Assembly: GCA_016235555.1 (NCBI GenBank)
Contig: JACRKC010000030.1
Coordinates: 53,150-117,149 of the forward strand
Source: Verrucomicrobiota bacterium
GTDB taxonomy: Bacteria; Verrucomicrobiota; Verrucomicrobiia; Opitutales; Opitutaceae
Direction of reading: 5' to 3'
Length of the DNA stretch: 64,000 nt
The notes under the pieces were generated by a model that was not told the origin of the DNA, did no database searches, and was given only the letters and a program-made list of their open reading frames with translations. Below are positions 16,365-28,834 of this stretch, piece after piece. Made by a program: the position numbers and the translations under genes. Each line of letters starts with the position of its first letter. Positions within the stretch are counted from its first letter, which is position 1.

Positions 16365-18422
16365 ATGACCAACGAAGCAACCAGTCCGGAGCGGGAGGCA
16401 ATCTGGCGGCACCCGCGGGCCAAGGGCATCGCGATCGCGGTGCTCGTGCTGGCGGTCGTCATCAGTTTCGCCAACGGCCTGGGCGGTCCGTTCGTGCTCG
16501 ACGACGAGCCGTCGATCCTGGGCAACCGCACGTTGCGGAGCATTGTATCGGCGTGGTCGCCACCGCCCGAGGCGGGCGTGGGGGGGCGGCCGCTGCTGAA
16601 TGTGACCTTCGCCGTCAACTATGCGTTGGGCCGGCTGGAGCCGCGGGGTTATCACGTGGGCAATCTGGTCATCCATCTCGCGGCCGCGCTGCTCGTGTTC
16701 TCGTTGGTGCGCCGGACGCTCACCAGCGAACTCCTGGCCAGGGATTGCGGCGCGCGGGCGCTGCCGATCGCGGCGGCGACGGCGCTGTTGTGGGCGGTGC
16801 ATCCGGTGCAGGCCGAATCGGTCACGTATGTGTCGCAGCGGGCGGAGGCGCTGGTCGGGCTGTGCGCTTTGGCGACGCTCTATTGCTTTGTGCGGAGTGT
16901 GAGTTCGCCGCTCGGACGCGAGTGGCGGATCGGCTCGCTCGTGGCGTGCTGGCTTGGTGCCGGGGTGAAGGAGACGATCGTCGTCGTGCCGGTCGTGGTG
17001 CTGCTCTACGACTGGGTGTTTGTCGCGCGCGGATCGGTGCCGGAGTTGCGGACGCGCCGGCGCTACTACACGGCGCTGGCCGCGTCCTGGATATGGTTGG
17101 CCTGGCTGATGACTCACAGCGGTGTCGGCGCGCGGCTGAGCGCGGGCGAGCCCGGGCTGTCGAGCCTGCGCTATGCACTGATCTCGTGCGGGGCGGTGTG
17201 GCGTTACGTGCGGTTGGTGTTCTGGCCCTCCGGCTTGGTGATCGACCTCGGGCCGGCGCAGGATCTGGCGGGGTTTGCAACCTGGGTCGATGTGGTGGGT
17301 GTGGTGATCCTGCTCGGCGGCCTGGGGCTGGCGTGGTGGCGGTGGCCGGCGGTGGGTTTTGCGGGCACGTGGTTTGCGCTCATGCTGGCGCCCACGACGA
17401 GCGTCGTGCCGATCGCCGGCCAGCCGGTGGCGGACCACCGCATGTATCTGGCGTTGCTCGCGCCGGTGGTGGTGGTGGTCGCCGCCGCGGTGCGGTGGGG
17501 CGGGGCGCGGGCCGTCGTGGGGCTGGGCGTGGTGGCGTTGGCGGCGGGCACCGGCACATGGTGGCGCAATCGGGACTACCGCAGCGCGGAGGCCATCTGG
17601 TCGGATGCGGTGGCAAAGGCGCCGCGGAATCCGCGGGCATGGGATGCGCTCGGCCTGGTGCTCCTCGACTCGCTGCGTCTGCCAGAGGCCAGGCGGGCGC
17701 TGGAGGTCGCGGTGACCCTGCGACCGCAGTGGTCGCTGCCCCATTCCCACCTCGCCGTCGTTCTCAGCCGTCTGGGTGAGGTCGACCGCGCGATCGAGGC
17801 GCATCGGCGGGCGGTCGAACTGGATCCCGATGATCCGGGGTTGCGGAACGCGTATGCGGTGGCGCTGGCCGGGGCCGGACGTTTCGAGGAGGCGTGGCGG
17901 CAGTTCGAGGAGGCGCTGCGGCGCATCAAGGATCACGCGTTGCTGCTGGCCAACGCCTGCGATGTGCTCCGGCGGCTGGGGCGGCTCGAGGAGGCGATTC
18001 AACTCGGCGAAAAAGCCGTGGCGCAGGTGCCGTGGAACCATGGAGCGCATGGCAACCTCGCGATGGCGTTGCTCCAGGCCGGCCGGGTGGAGGAAGCGGT
18101 CGCCCATCATCGTGAGTGGCTGCGACTCCAGCCCGGCTACACGGGAGTGAACTATGAATTCGCCGTGGCGCTGATGCAGATGCGGCGGATGCCGGAGGCG
18201 CTGGCCGAACTCGAGGAGATGTTGGCGCGCAACGCCGACGATGCCGAGACCCACAACCTGCTGGGCGTCGTCCTCGTCGAACTGGGGCACCGGGAGCGGG
18301 CGCGGCGGGCTTTCGAGCGGGCGCTGCGTCTCGCGCCGGGCACGCGAACCGCCCAGGAGAATCTGGAGCGGCTGCGCGCGATGCCGGAAACGCCCGCGAC
18401 GGGTGCGCCGCCCCGGCCGTAG
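16365..18422 (+). CDS. TMTC-like membrane protein: GT-C glycosyltransferase core plus TPR repeats
   Basis: 685 residues. The N-terminal half (to about residue 405) has some ten membrane segments; the first extracytoplasmic loop contains LDDEPSILGNRTLRS, an acidic pair where GT-C enzymes hold their catalytic DD/DE motif, and HPVQAESVTYVSQRAEALVG is the conserved loop of the TMTC/DUF1736-type family. The C-terminal half has about eight TPR units ('NPRAWDALGLVLLDSLRLPEARRALEVAV', 'ETHNLLGVVLVELGHRERARRAFERAL'). In animals TMTC proteins transfer O-mannose to cadherins; bacterial homologues are uncharacterised, so protein glycosylation is only a suggestion. ATG 16365 is used rather than an upstream ATG in a repeat-like leader. 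Confidence 0.8.
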   Translation: MTNEATSPEREAIWRHPRAKGIAIAVLVLAVVISFANGLGGPFVLDDEPSILGNRTLRSIVSAWSPPPEAGVGGRPLLNVTFAVNYALGRLEPRGYHVGNLVIHLAAALLVFSLVRRTLTSELLARDCGARALPIAAATALLWAVHPVQAESVTYVSQRAEALVGLCALATLYCFVRSVSSPLGREWRIGSLVACWLGAGVKETIVVVPVVVLLYDWVFVARGSVPELRTRRRYYTALAASWIWLAWLMTHSGVGARLSAGEPGLSSLRYALISCGAVWRYVRLVFWPSGLVIDLGPAQDLAGFATWVDVVGVVILLGGLGLAWWRWPAVGFAGTWFALMLAPTTSVVPIAGQPVADHRMYLALLAPVVVVVAAAVRWGGARAVVGLGVVALAAGTGTWWRNRDYRSAEAIWSDAVAKAPRNPRAWDALGLVLLDSLRLPEARRALEVAVTLRPQWSLPHSHLAVVLSRLGEVDRAIEAHRRAVELDPDDPGLRNAYAVALAGAGRFEEAWRQFEEALRRIKDHALLLANACDVLRRLGRLEEAIQLGEKAVAQVPWNHGAHGNLAMALLQAGRVEEAVAHHREWLRLQPGYTGVNYEFAVALMQMRRMPEALAELEEMLARNADDAETHNLLGVVLVELGHRERARRAFERALRLAPGTRTAQENLERLRAMPETPATGAPPRP

Positions 18423-18509
18423 CGACGGTGAGGCCGGCGAGGGGCGGCATCCGGCCGAAACCTGACATTGCCGTCGGAGCATCCAGTCTCATGGTCAAGG
18501 CACCCCACG

Positions 18510-19505
18510 ATGAAAAAATTCCTGATCCTCGCCCTGTTGCCGTTGAGTGCGATGGCCGCCGACGACAAGCCGCATCCGTTCGTCGGCAAGATCGAGCGGT
18601 TGGACTCCGCGTTCGACAAACTGGTCGCGCCGGGCGCGCAGATCGAGAAACTGGCGGAAGGTTTCCGCTGGTCCGAGGGGCCGACGTGGTATCAGGGCGC
18701 CGTGGTTTTTTCCGACGTGCTGGCGAACACCGCCTATCGGTGGAAGGAGGGCATGACGGCGGCGGAAGTTTTTCTGCAACCGAGCGGCCAGCTCACGCCG
18801 GCGCCGGGTTTCCGCGAGACCGGGAGCAACGGCCTCGGCCGCGACGCGCGGGGGCGCCTGCTGTTGTGTCAGCACGGCGAACGGCGTGTGGCGCGCTGGG
18901 AAAACGGCAAGTTTTCCGCGATCGCGGATCGTTTCGAGGGCAAACGCTTCAACAGCCCCAACGACCTCGCGGTGCGCCGGAACGGTGACATCTATTTCAC
19001 CGATCCGCCCTACGGCTTGGAGGGCATCGCGAAGTCGCCGCTGCGCGAACTGGACTTCAGCGGTGTGTTTCGGGTGACGCCGGACGGCCGGGTGACGCTG
19101 CTGACGAAGAGCCTGAATTTTCCGAACGGCCTCGGCTTTTCGCCCGACGAGAAAACCGTGTATGTGGCGGTGAGCGATGGCGCGGCGCCGCGGATCATGG
19201 CCTACGATGTGAAGGCCGATGGCTCGCTCGAAAAAGAGCGGGTGTTCCTGAATGCGGCGCCGTTGCGGGGGCCGGGCCTCCCAGGTTCATGCGACGGCCT
19301 CAAGGTCGACCGCGAGGGCAACGTATGGGCAACCGGGCCGGGTGGAGTGCTGGTGCTTTCGCCGGCGGGCAAAGTGCTGGGCCGGCTGAACACGGGTGAG
19401 CCGACGGGCAATTGCTGCTGGGGCGACGACGGCTCGACGCTCTACATCACGGCGAACTATTTCCTCGTGCGCGTGAAGACGCTGACGAAGGGCGCGGGCT
19501 GGTGA
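18510..19505 (+). CDS. Secreted SMP-30/gluconolactonase-like hydrolase
   Basis: 331 residues with a signal peptide (MKKFLILALLPLSAMAADD). Beta-propeller signatures include EGFRWSEGPTWYQGAVVFSD with the metal-binding Glu, ETGSNGLGRDARGRLLLCQH, RFNSPNDLAVRRNGDIYFTD (SPND metal-binding Asn) and LNFPNGLGFSPDEKTVYV, then PGSCDGLKVDREGNVWATGP (second metal Asp). It probably opens a sugar lactone in the periplasm. No partner dehydrogenase is adjacent. ATG 18510 gives the signal peptide. Confidence 0.88.
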   Translation: MKKFLILALLPLSAMAADDKPHPFVGKIERLDSAFDKLVAPGAQIEKLAEGFRWSEGPTWYQGAVVFSDVLANTAYRWKEGMTAAEVFLQPSGQLTPAPGFRETGSNGLGRDARGRLLLCQHGERRVARWENGKFSAIADRFEGKRFNSPNDLAVRRNGDIYFTDPPYGLEGIAKSPLRELDFSGVFRVTPDGRVTLLTKSLNFPNGLGFSPDEKTVYVAVSDGAAPRIMAYDVKADGSLEKERVFLNAAPLRGPGLPGSCDGLKVDREGNVWATGPGGVLVLSPAGKVLGRLNTGEPTGNCCWGDDGSTLYITANYFLVRVKTLTKGAGW

Positions 19506-19521
19506 GGCGGCCTGGCCGGGT

Positions 19522-19701
19522 TCATTCTCGGTGGGTCCGAGACCGCGAAGCCTTGGTCGCCTGCGGTGGCGCCACAGGCGGGGAAACTTGCTTCGCCTTG
19601 GTAGGGAGGTGGCACGGGTTTCCTGACCCGTGGCGAAGTGGATCACGGGTCAGGAGACCCGTGCCACAAAACCGGCGAGATTGGGAGCGGGACATGGAGG
19701 T

Positions 19702-19712
<11 letters not shown>
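19522..19712 (-). repeat. Family B element, copy 2 (inverted relative to 2629-2811)
   Basis: Reverse-complement match to 2629-2811 through all blocks: GGTGGCACGGGTTTCCTGACC / GGTCAGGAGACCCGTGCCAC (19609-19667), the 'AAACTTGCTTCGCCTT' block and GGTCCGAGACCGCGAAG. It supplies the TAA stop of the kinase gene (19702-19704), just as copy 1 begins at a stop codon. Confidence 0.85.
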
Positions 19713-23841
<4,129 letters not shown>

Positions 23842-23945
23842 GGCCCCATCGAGCCATCCGGGGCCGGGGCACACCAGCGGAAAAGCGAAAAGGAGCAGCG
23901 TCCGCCTGCGCCCGCCGCTCGCCATGAGTCCCGCGGTTGGCGAAC

Positions 23946-24581
23946 TCAGCCGAGCTGCGCCTGCAATTTCTCCACCTCGGCCTTGAGCTGCTTCGTCAGG
24001 CGGTGGCCGATCAGGTAGACGGAGGCGGGGTTGATGCCGAGCTCCTGCGCGACTTCGAGCACCGGCCACTGTTGCTGCACGTAAAGATCGAACACCTGAA
24101 AGTGCTGCGGCTTGACCTTGCGGGCGAGCCGTTCGGCGGCGGCGGCGAGCAAGTGGAGCTGCCACTCGCGGTCCCACTCGTCGTCCTCGTTGGCCGGTGC
24201 GAGCAGACGCTCGACCGCCGCGACGCCGTCGTTCCCGCCCTCGCTGGGCTGGGGGCGTGGTGCCTCAGCCTTGGCCCGGTGCGCGAGCTTGTTGGCGATG
24301 CGCCACTGCGTGAGCTGCATCAACCAGCCGCGGAAGGAGCCGCGCTTCGGATCGTAGTCGAAGTCGCGGATCGTCTCGGCCACACGCTTCAACACTTCCT
24401 GCGCGACATCCTCCGCATCCGCGTGCGCGAGCCCGGCGCGGCAGGCGCGGCCGTGGATGAGCCGGCGGTAGAGCCGGTGAAACTCCTCCCAACTCTCGCC
24501 ATCCTGCCAGTCGCGAATGCGAAACAACAGCGTCGGCCGCGTGGCCAGCGTCGAACCGAGGCCGGGGTTTTGGTCGCTCAT
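23946..24581 (-). CDS. ECF-type RNA polymerase sigma factor (kinase-linked)
   Basis: 211 residues. Region 2 reads 'FHRLYRRLIHGRACRAGLAHADAEDVAQEVLKRVAETI' with the core-binding DAEDVAQEV, followed by RGSFRGWLMQLTQWRIANKL; region 4 is a helix-turn-helix, QHFQVFDLYVQQQWPVLEVA then LGINPASVYLIGHRLTKQL. The family is the one co-encoded with Ser/Thr kinases, in which phosphorylation rather than a classical anti-sigma often controls activity; that is family knowledge. It lies upstream of the giant kinase on the same strand. The 145 bp to the divergent protease gene contain no clear promoter. Confidence 0.87.
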   Translation of the reverse strand: MSDQNPGLGSTLATRPTLLFRIRDWQDGESWEEFHRLYRRLIHGRACRAGLAHADAEDVAQEVLKRVAETIRDFDYDPKRGSFRGWLMQLTQWRIANKLAHRAKAEAPRPQPSEGGNDGVAAVERLLAPANEDDEWDREWQLHLLAAAAERLARKVKPQHFQVFDLYVQQQWPVLEVAQELGINPASVYLIGHRLTKQLKAEVEKLQAQLG

Positions 24582-24726
24582 AATCCACCCTACATTGGGG
24601 AGACGCGGGATCTTTCAGCAATCGGCCGAAAGCGAAACGAAAGATTTTTCGCGATTCTTGAAAGATCGGGCCCGGCGCCGTGGTAGGGCAACCGACGACC
24701 CTCTTCATCAACTGAGTCTCCCATCC

Positions 24727-27285
24727 ATGAAACACCCACTGCTCCCCCTCGAATCGTTCCTCGCGGTGCCGCGAATCTGCACCGGATTGTGCGTGCTCGC
24801 CCTTGCGAGCACGGCTGTCGCCACCCCGCCGCTGTTGCCGGTCCCCGCCGCCAACACCGCCAAGGAGCACGCGCAAGGCTTCAGCGATCGCGTGGTGCTC
24901 GCCAAGCCCCGCGCCCACCATCGCGGCACGGTCGACGCCACCGAGGCTGGCGAGCGCGTGCGCGTGCATCGCACGTTCGCCCGCTTCGGCGATGTGCGCG
25001 TGATCGAACTCGATGGCACCGAGACGGTCGCCGCCGGCATCGCACGACTGCAGGCCACGGGGCGTTACGAATACGTCGAGCCGAGCCGAATCCTGCAGCC
25101 CAACGGCATTCCCAACGACGCGAGCTTTCCGGCGCAATGGTCGTTGAACAACACCGGGCAGACGGTGGGTGGTGTCGTCGGCACGCCCGGCGCCGACATC
25201 AAGGCGGTCGCGGCGTGGGATGTCATCAACGATGCGTCGGGCGTCATTGTCGCGGTCATCGACACCGGGGTCCGGCTGACCCATCCGGACCTCGTTCCCA
25301 ATCTCTGGCGCAACCCCGCCCCGACCTTTGGCGACATCAATGGCGCCCGGTTTGCGAGTGGCACCGGCGTCGCCACCAACGGCGACCCCACGGACGACAG
25401 TGGCCATGGCACCCGGACTGCCGGCATCATCGGTGCTGCCGGCAACAACAACCTCCTGACCACCGGCGTCGCGTGGAAGGTGCAGATCATGGCGTTGAAA
25501 GTGAACAGCAGCACCTTCGCCACGGCCGATGTGGTGGCGTGCATCGATTACGCGATCGCGCACGGGGCGAAGGTCATCAATTGCAGCTTCAGCGACGACG
25601 TCTTCTCGCCGACCACTTATGCCGCCCTGAAGGCCGCGCGCGATGCGGGCGTGATCGTCGTCTGTTCGGCGGGCAATACCGGCGGGAGTTCCGACACCAC
25701 GCCCCGCTACCCCGCCAACTACCCTCTCGACAACATCGTGGCCGTCGGGTGGACCAACAACCAGGATGCGATCCCAACCGGTGCGAATTACGGCGCCGCG
25801 ATCGATCTTTTCGCCCCGGGCGTCTCGATCCCCTCGCTGAGTCATACCAGCGACACCGCGATCTCCAGCGGGAATGGCGCCTCACCGGCGGCGCCCCATG
25901 TCACCGGCTCGCTCGCGCTGCTCAAGGCCCGCTTCCCCAACGATACCTATCGGCAACTCATCAATCGCCTCCTGCGCTCCACCGATCGCAAACCGGCGCT
26001 GCTCGGCCTGGCGCAGTCCGGGGGCCGGCTCAATCTGTTCAATGCCGTGACGAGCACCTCGAACCGCCCGATGAACGACGATTTCGCCACTCGTGCCAAC
26101 GTCTCGGGTGAAATCGCCACCATCCGATCCAGCAATGCCGGCGCCACGACCGAGCCCGGTGAATCCGCTCACGCCGGTGCGCCGGCCGCCGCGACGTTGT
26201 GGTGGGAGTGGACCGCCCCCTACACCGGGCCGGCCACCATCGATACCGCCGGCAGCGAATATGATACCGTGGTGGCAGTTTATGCCGGCGCGACCCTGGG
26301 CGCATTGACCGCTGTCGCCGCCAACGACGATGCACCCGGTCGGACGACGAGCCTCGTCACGTTCAACGCGCAAGCGGGCACGACCTACCAATTCGCCGTT
26401 GGCAGCAAGGGCACGGCGACGGGCCTCACGCTGGCCAAGCTGACGCAGCCGCCACCCAACGAAAGCTACCGCGCCCGCTTGAGCAATCTGGCGATTCTCA
26501 CCGATATCGCCGCGGCGGGCGATTCGTTCACGATGGGTTATGTGGTCGGCGGCGTCGGCACGACCGGCACCAAATCGGTCCTCATCCGTGCTGCCGGTCC
26601 CGCGCTGGCCTCGCTGGGGGTTCCGGGCGGCCTCGCCGACCCACGGTTGGAGTTGTTCGCCGGATCGACGCAGACAGCGGAGAACGACAATTGGGGAGGC
26701 ACGGCGGACCTGAGAGCCGCGATCTCGGGCTATACCGGGTTTCCCTTCGCCAATCCGGCGTCGCTCGATGCCGCGGTGCTGGCGAACATTCCACCGGGCG
26801 ACAATTCCGTGCGCATTTCCGCGACGGGCCCGGGCACGGGCCGGGTCATCGCCGAAATCTATGACGTGACGCCCTCCGCCAGTTTCCTCGCGACCACGCC
26901 GCGGCTCGTCAATGTGTCCGTCTTGAAAAATCTCGGCACGGTGCTCATCGCGGGCTTCGTCGTCGGAGGAACCGGATCAAAGACCGTGCTCATCCGCGTG
27001 GTCGGGCCCACCCTCGGGGCCGCACCGTTCGACGTCCCGGGCGCCGTCGCCGATCCACAGCTCACCTTGTTCTCCGGCCAGACCATGATCGGCAGCAATG
27101 ACAACTGGGGCGGAGGGGCGGAACTCACCGCCGCCTTCGCAAAAGTCGGCGCATTCGCGCTGCCGCCGGAATCGCGGGACGCCGCGCTGCTCGCCACCTT
27201 GCAGCCGGGCGCCTACACGGTGCAGGCGCGCGGCGTCGGCGGCACAACGGGCGTGGCCATCGTGGAAATTTACGAAGTGCCGTGA
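24727..27285 (+). CDS. Secreted subtilisin-like (S8) serine protease with C-terminal Verrucomicrobia-type repeats
   Basis: 852 residues. A signal peptide (to about residue 36) and an inhibitor-like propeptide precede the S8 domain with catalytic Asp (VIVAVIDTGVRLTHPDL), His (DDSGHGTRTAGIIGAAG) and Ser (GNGASPAAPHVTGSLALLK; the usual GTSMAAP reads GASPAAP). Asn in CSAGNTGG forms the oxyanion hole. A pre-peptidase-like beta domain ('ETLWWEWTAPYTGPATIDT'-type) follows, then two copies of a domain with VLIRAAGPALASLGVPGGLA and VLIRVVGPTLGAAPFDVPGA, each with ENDNWGG/SNDNWGG. Those repeats are frequent at the ends of secreted Opitutaceae proteins and may anchor or sort them (inference). Stand-alone gene, divergent from the sigma factor. 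Confidence 0.9.
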   Translation: MKHPLLPLESFLAVPRICTGLCVLALASTAVATPPLLPVPAANTAKEHAQGFSDRVVLAKPRAHHRGTVDATEAGERVRVHRTFARFGDVRVIELDGTETVAAGIARLQATGRYEYVEPSRILQPNGIPNDASFPAQWSLNNTGQTVGGVVGTPGADIKAVAAWDVINDASGVIVAVIDTGVRLTHPDLVPNLWRNPAPTFGDINGARFASGTGVATNGDPTDDSGHGTRTAGIIGAAGNNNLLTTGVAWKVQIMALKVNSSTFATADVVACIDYAIAHGAKVINCSFSDDVFSPTTYAALKAARDAGVIVVCSAGNTGGSSDTTPRYPANYPLDNIVAVGWTNNQDAIPTGANYGAAIDLFAPGVSIPSLSHTSDTAISSGNGASPAAPHVTGSLALLKARFPNDTYRQLINRLLRSTDRKPALLGLAQSGGRLNLFNAVTSTSNRPMNDDFATRANVSGEIATIRSSNAGATTEPGESAHAGAPAAATLWWEWTAPYTGPATIDTAGSEYDTVVAVYAGATLGALTAVAANDDAPGRTTSLVTFNAQAGTTYQFAVGSKGTATGLTLAKLTQPPPNESYRARLSNLAILTDIAAAGDSFTMGYVVGGVGTTGTKSVLIRAAGPALASLGVPGGLADPRLELFAGSTQTAENDNWGGTADLRAAISGYTGFPFANPASLDAAVLANIPPGDNSVRISATGPGTGRVIAEIYDVTPSASFLATTPRLVNVSVLKNLGTVLIAGFVVGGTGSKTVLIRVVGPTLGAAPFDVPGAVADPQLTLFSGQTMIGSNDNWGGGAELTAAFAKVGAFALPPESRDAALLATLQPGAYTVQARGVGGTTGVAIVEIYEVP

Positions 27286-27481
27286 TGATCAAACCTGGAA
27301 AAACGCAGTGGGGTCCCGGCGCCGCGGAGCGCACCGCGGAAGAACCGCGAAAAATCTGGCTCACCACGCAGGTGAATCGCGGTGGCTCGAACATCCCTTC
27401 GCCGACCGCTTTCTCCGTGGTCTCGGTGTCCTGGTGGCGCAGTTCCAACGGCGCTTTTGCTGAGGTCCGCATGGTTGGGTG
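27286..27481. other. Intergenic stretch without a recognisable gene
   Basis: About 200 bp downstream of the protease gene. It contains low-level similarity within itself (ACCGCGGAAGAACCGCG; CTCCGTGGTCTCGGTGTCC) of the kind seen in degraded intergenic repeats. No coding sequence, RNA gene or terminator is supported. Confidence 0.5.
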
Positions 27482-27630
27482 ACTGAGGTGGTGCGGGGAG
27501 CGCCCGCGTCCCGCGGGCTGTCCTCGGCGTCCCGCCGAGGGTTTCGGAGGTGTCGGCGAGACGCCGACACGAGCACCCGGGACGGGTGCGCTCCCCAAAC
27601 CGCCGGACTCTTTGCCACCCTGTTTCGCGG
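27482..27630 (-). repeat. Multi-hairpin repeat family E, copy 2
   Basis: Reverse-complement of 12182-12326 with the same order of hairpins: GCCCGCGTCCCGCGGGC, CCTCGGCGTCCCGCCGAGG, GTGTCGGCGAGACGCCGACAC and GCACCCGGGACGGGTGC, inside GGGGAGCGC / GCGCTCCCC. Similarity continues beyond the outer stem (CGCGAAA.AGGGTG side). Confidence 0.85.
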
Positions 27631-27712
27631 CCGCCCGACCTGCGACCATCCAAGTCTCAACCGCCGTTGGACTGACCATACCGCTTGGCGTCTGCTGCGG
27701 ACTGAGTTTCGC

Positions 27713-28744
27713 TCACGGCCTGAGGTGTCGGGCGAGCCACGCGCGGGCGGTGGCGAGAGAGTCAGGGTTCACTTTGTGCCCTGTCTTCGGTTGCACGATC
27801 AGCTGAAAGTTATCCGCAGCGTTGGCGGCAGTGTAGGCGGTTCGGGCGGCGGTCGTGCAGAGTTCCACGCCGGGCACCGGGGTGCGCGGATCCGAATCGC
27901 CGTTGATGACCAGCAACGGCCGCGGCGCGATCAGCGGCAGCATCGCCGGGCCGTCGAACCGATCGATCACACCGGGCAACACGCGCGCGTAGAATTCGCG
28001 GACAAACGTGGCATCGGGCCGGGGGACGCCGGTTTCCTTGGCGGCGGCATCGAAGGCGGCTTGAATCGTGCCGATGCGCGACTGCCACGAATCGTGTTCC
28101 AAGGCCCAGCGGAAACTCTGCACGCCGATGCACGAGACGACGGCGGCGATGCGCGGATCGACGGCGGCGGCGAGGTAGGCTTCGGTGCCGCCTTTGGAGA
28201 ATCCGATGACACCGATGCGCCGCGGATCGATGTCGTCGCGGGTGCCGAGGTAATCGAGCAGCCGCACGATGTCCCAGACGGTGTCGTAGTAAAACGGATG
28301 CTCGCCGTTGCCGCGGTAGGCGCGGAGAATCGCGTCGAGGTAGTCGGCCGAGCCCTTGCCGGCCTTGGAGCGGGTGCCGTGGTAGCGTCCGTCGATCGCC
28401 ACGCCGACGAAACCGGCGGACGCGAACTGCCGCAGCAGCGTGACCTGGCCTTCCTTGTTGCCGCCGGTGCCGTGCAGGGAAATCACCGCGGGGCGCCGGA
28501 CGTTCGCGGGTGCCGCCGGTTTGACGAGGAGGCCGGGCACGCGCTGGGTGGCTTCGGCGGCGAACGAAAACGCGATTTGCACGAGGCCGTTTTTTTCGAC
28601 GGCGGGTTGGGTTTCCGGCGCGAGCGGCACGCGCGACCGGTCGATGAGTTGGAGAAATCCGGCGCGGGAGTCGGCGCCGAAGCAGGCGGCCAGCGAAGTG
28701 GCCAAGGCGGCCAGCAGGAGCCGCGGGGCGGTGGGGTGGGCCAT
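27713..28744 (-). CDS. Alpha/beta-hydrolase, dienelactone-hydrolase/acetyl-esterase type, putative lipoprotein
   Basis: 343 residues. The N-terminus MAHPTAPRLLLAALATSLAA(C) fits a signal peptide with lipobox LAAC. The hydrolase core has the oxyanion segment ISLHGTGGNKEGQ, the nucleophile elbow GVIGFSKGGTEAY (GFSKG), the acid NGDSDPRTP and the histidine QPKTGHKVN. GVAIDGRYHGTRSKAGKGS resembles acetyl-xylan-esterase-like secreted hydrolases. Likely cleaves esters in the periplasm; substrate unknown. ATG 28744 is preferred over an ATG 60 bases upstream because it gives the signal sequence. Confidence 0.82.
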   Translation of the reverse strand: MAHPTAPRLLLAALATSLAACFGADSRAGFLQLIDRSRVPLAPETQPAVEKNGLVQIAFSFAAEATQRVPGLLVKPAAPANVRRPAVISLHGTGGNKEGQVTLLRQFASAGFVGVAIDGRYHGTRSKAGKGSADYLDAILRAYRGNGEHPFYYDTVWDIVRLLDYLGTRDDIDPRRIGVIGFSKGGTEAYLAAAVDPRIAAVVSCIGVQSFRWALEHDSWQSRIGTIQAAFDAAAKETGVPRPDATFVREFYARVLPGVIDRFDGPAMLPLIAPRPLLVINGDSDPRTPVPGVELCTTAARTAYTAANAADNFQLIVQPKTGHKVNPDSLATARAWLARHLRP

Positions 28745-28834
28745 GCGCGAGTTGATGCGCCCGGCCCGGAGGCCGACAAACAAAAAGGCGCGGGTTCGCG
28801 ACACGCGCCGATGGTGTTGCGCGATGCGTCCGGG

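Noticed and set aside
24582..24726. Promoter for the protease gene (TTGAAA-N17-TGGTAG)
   Set aside because: The -10 match is poor, and other placements are equally likely.
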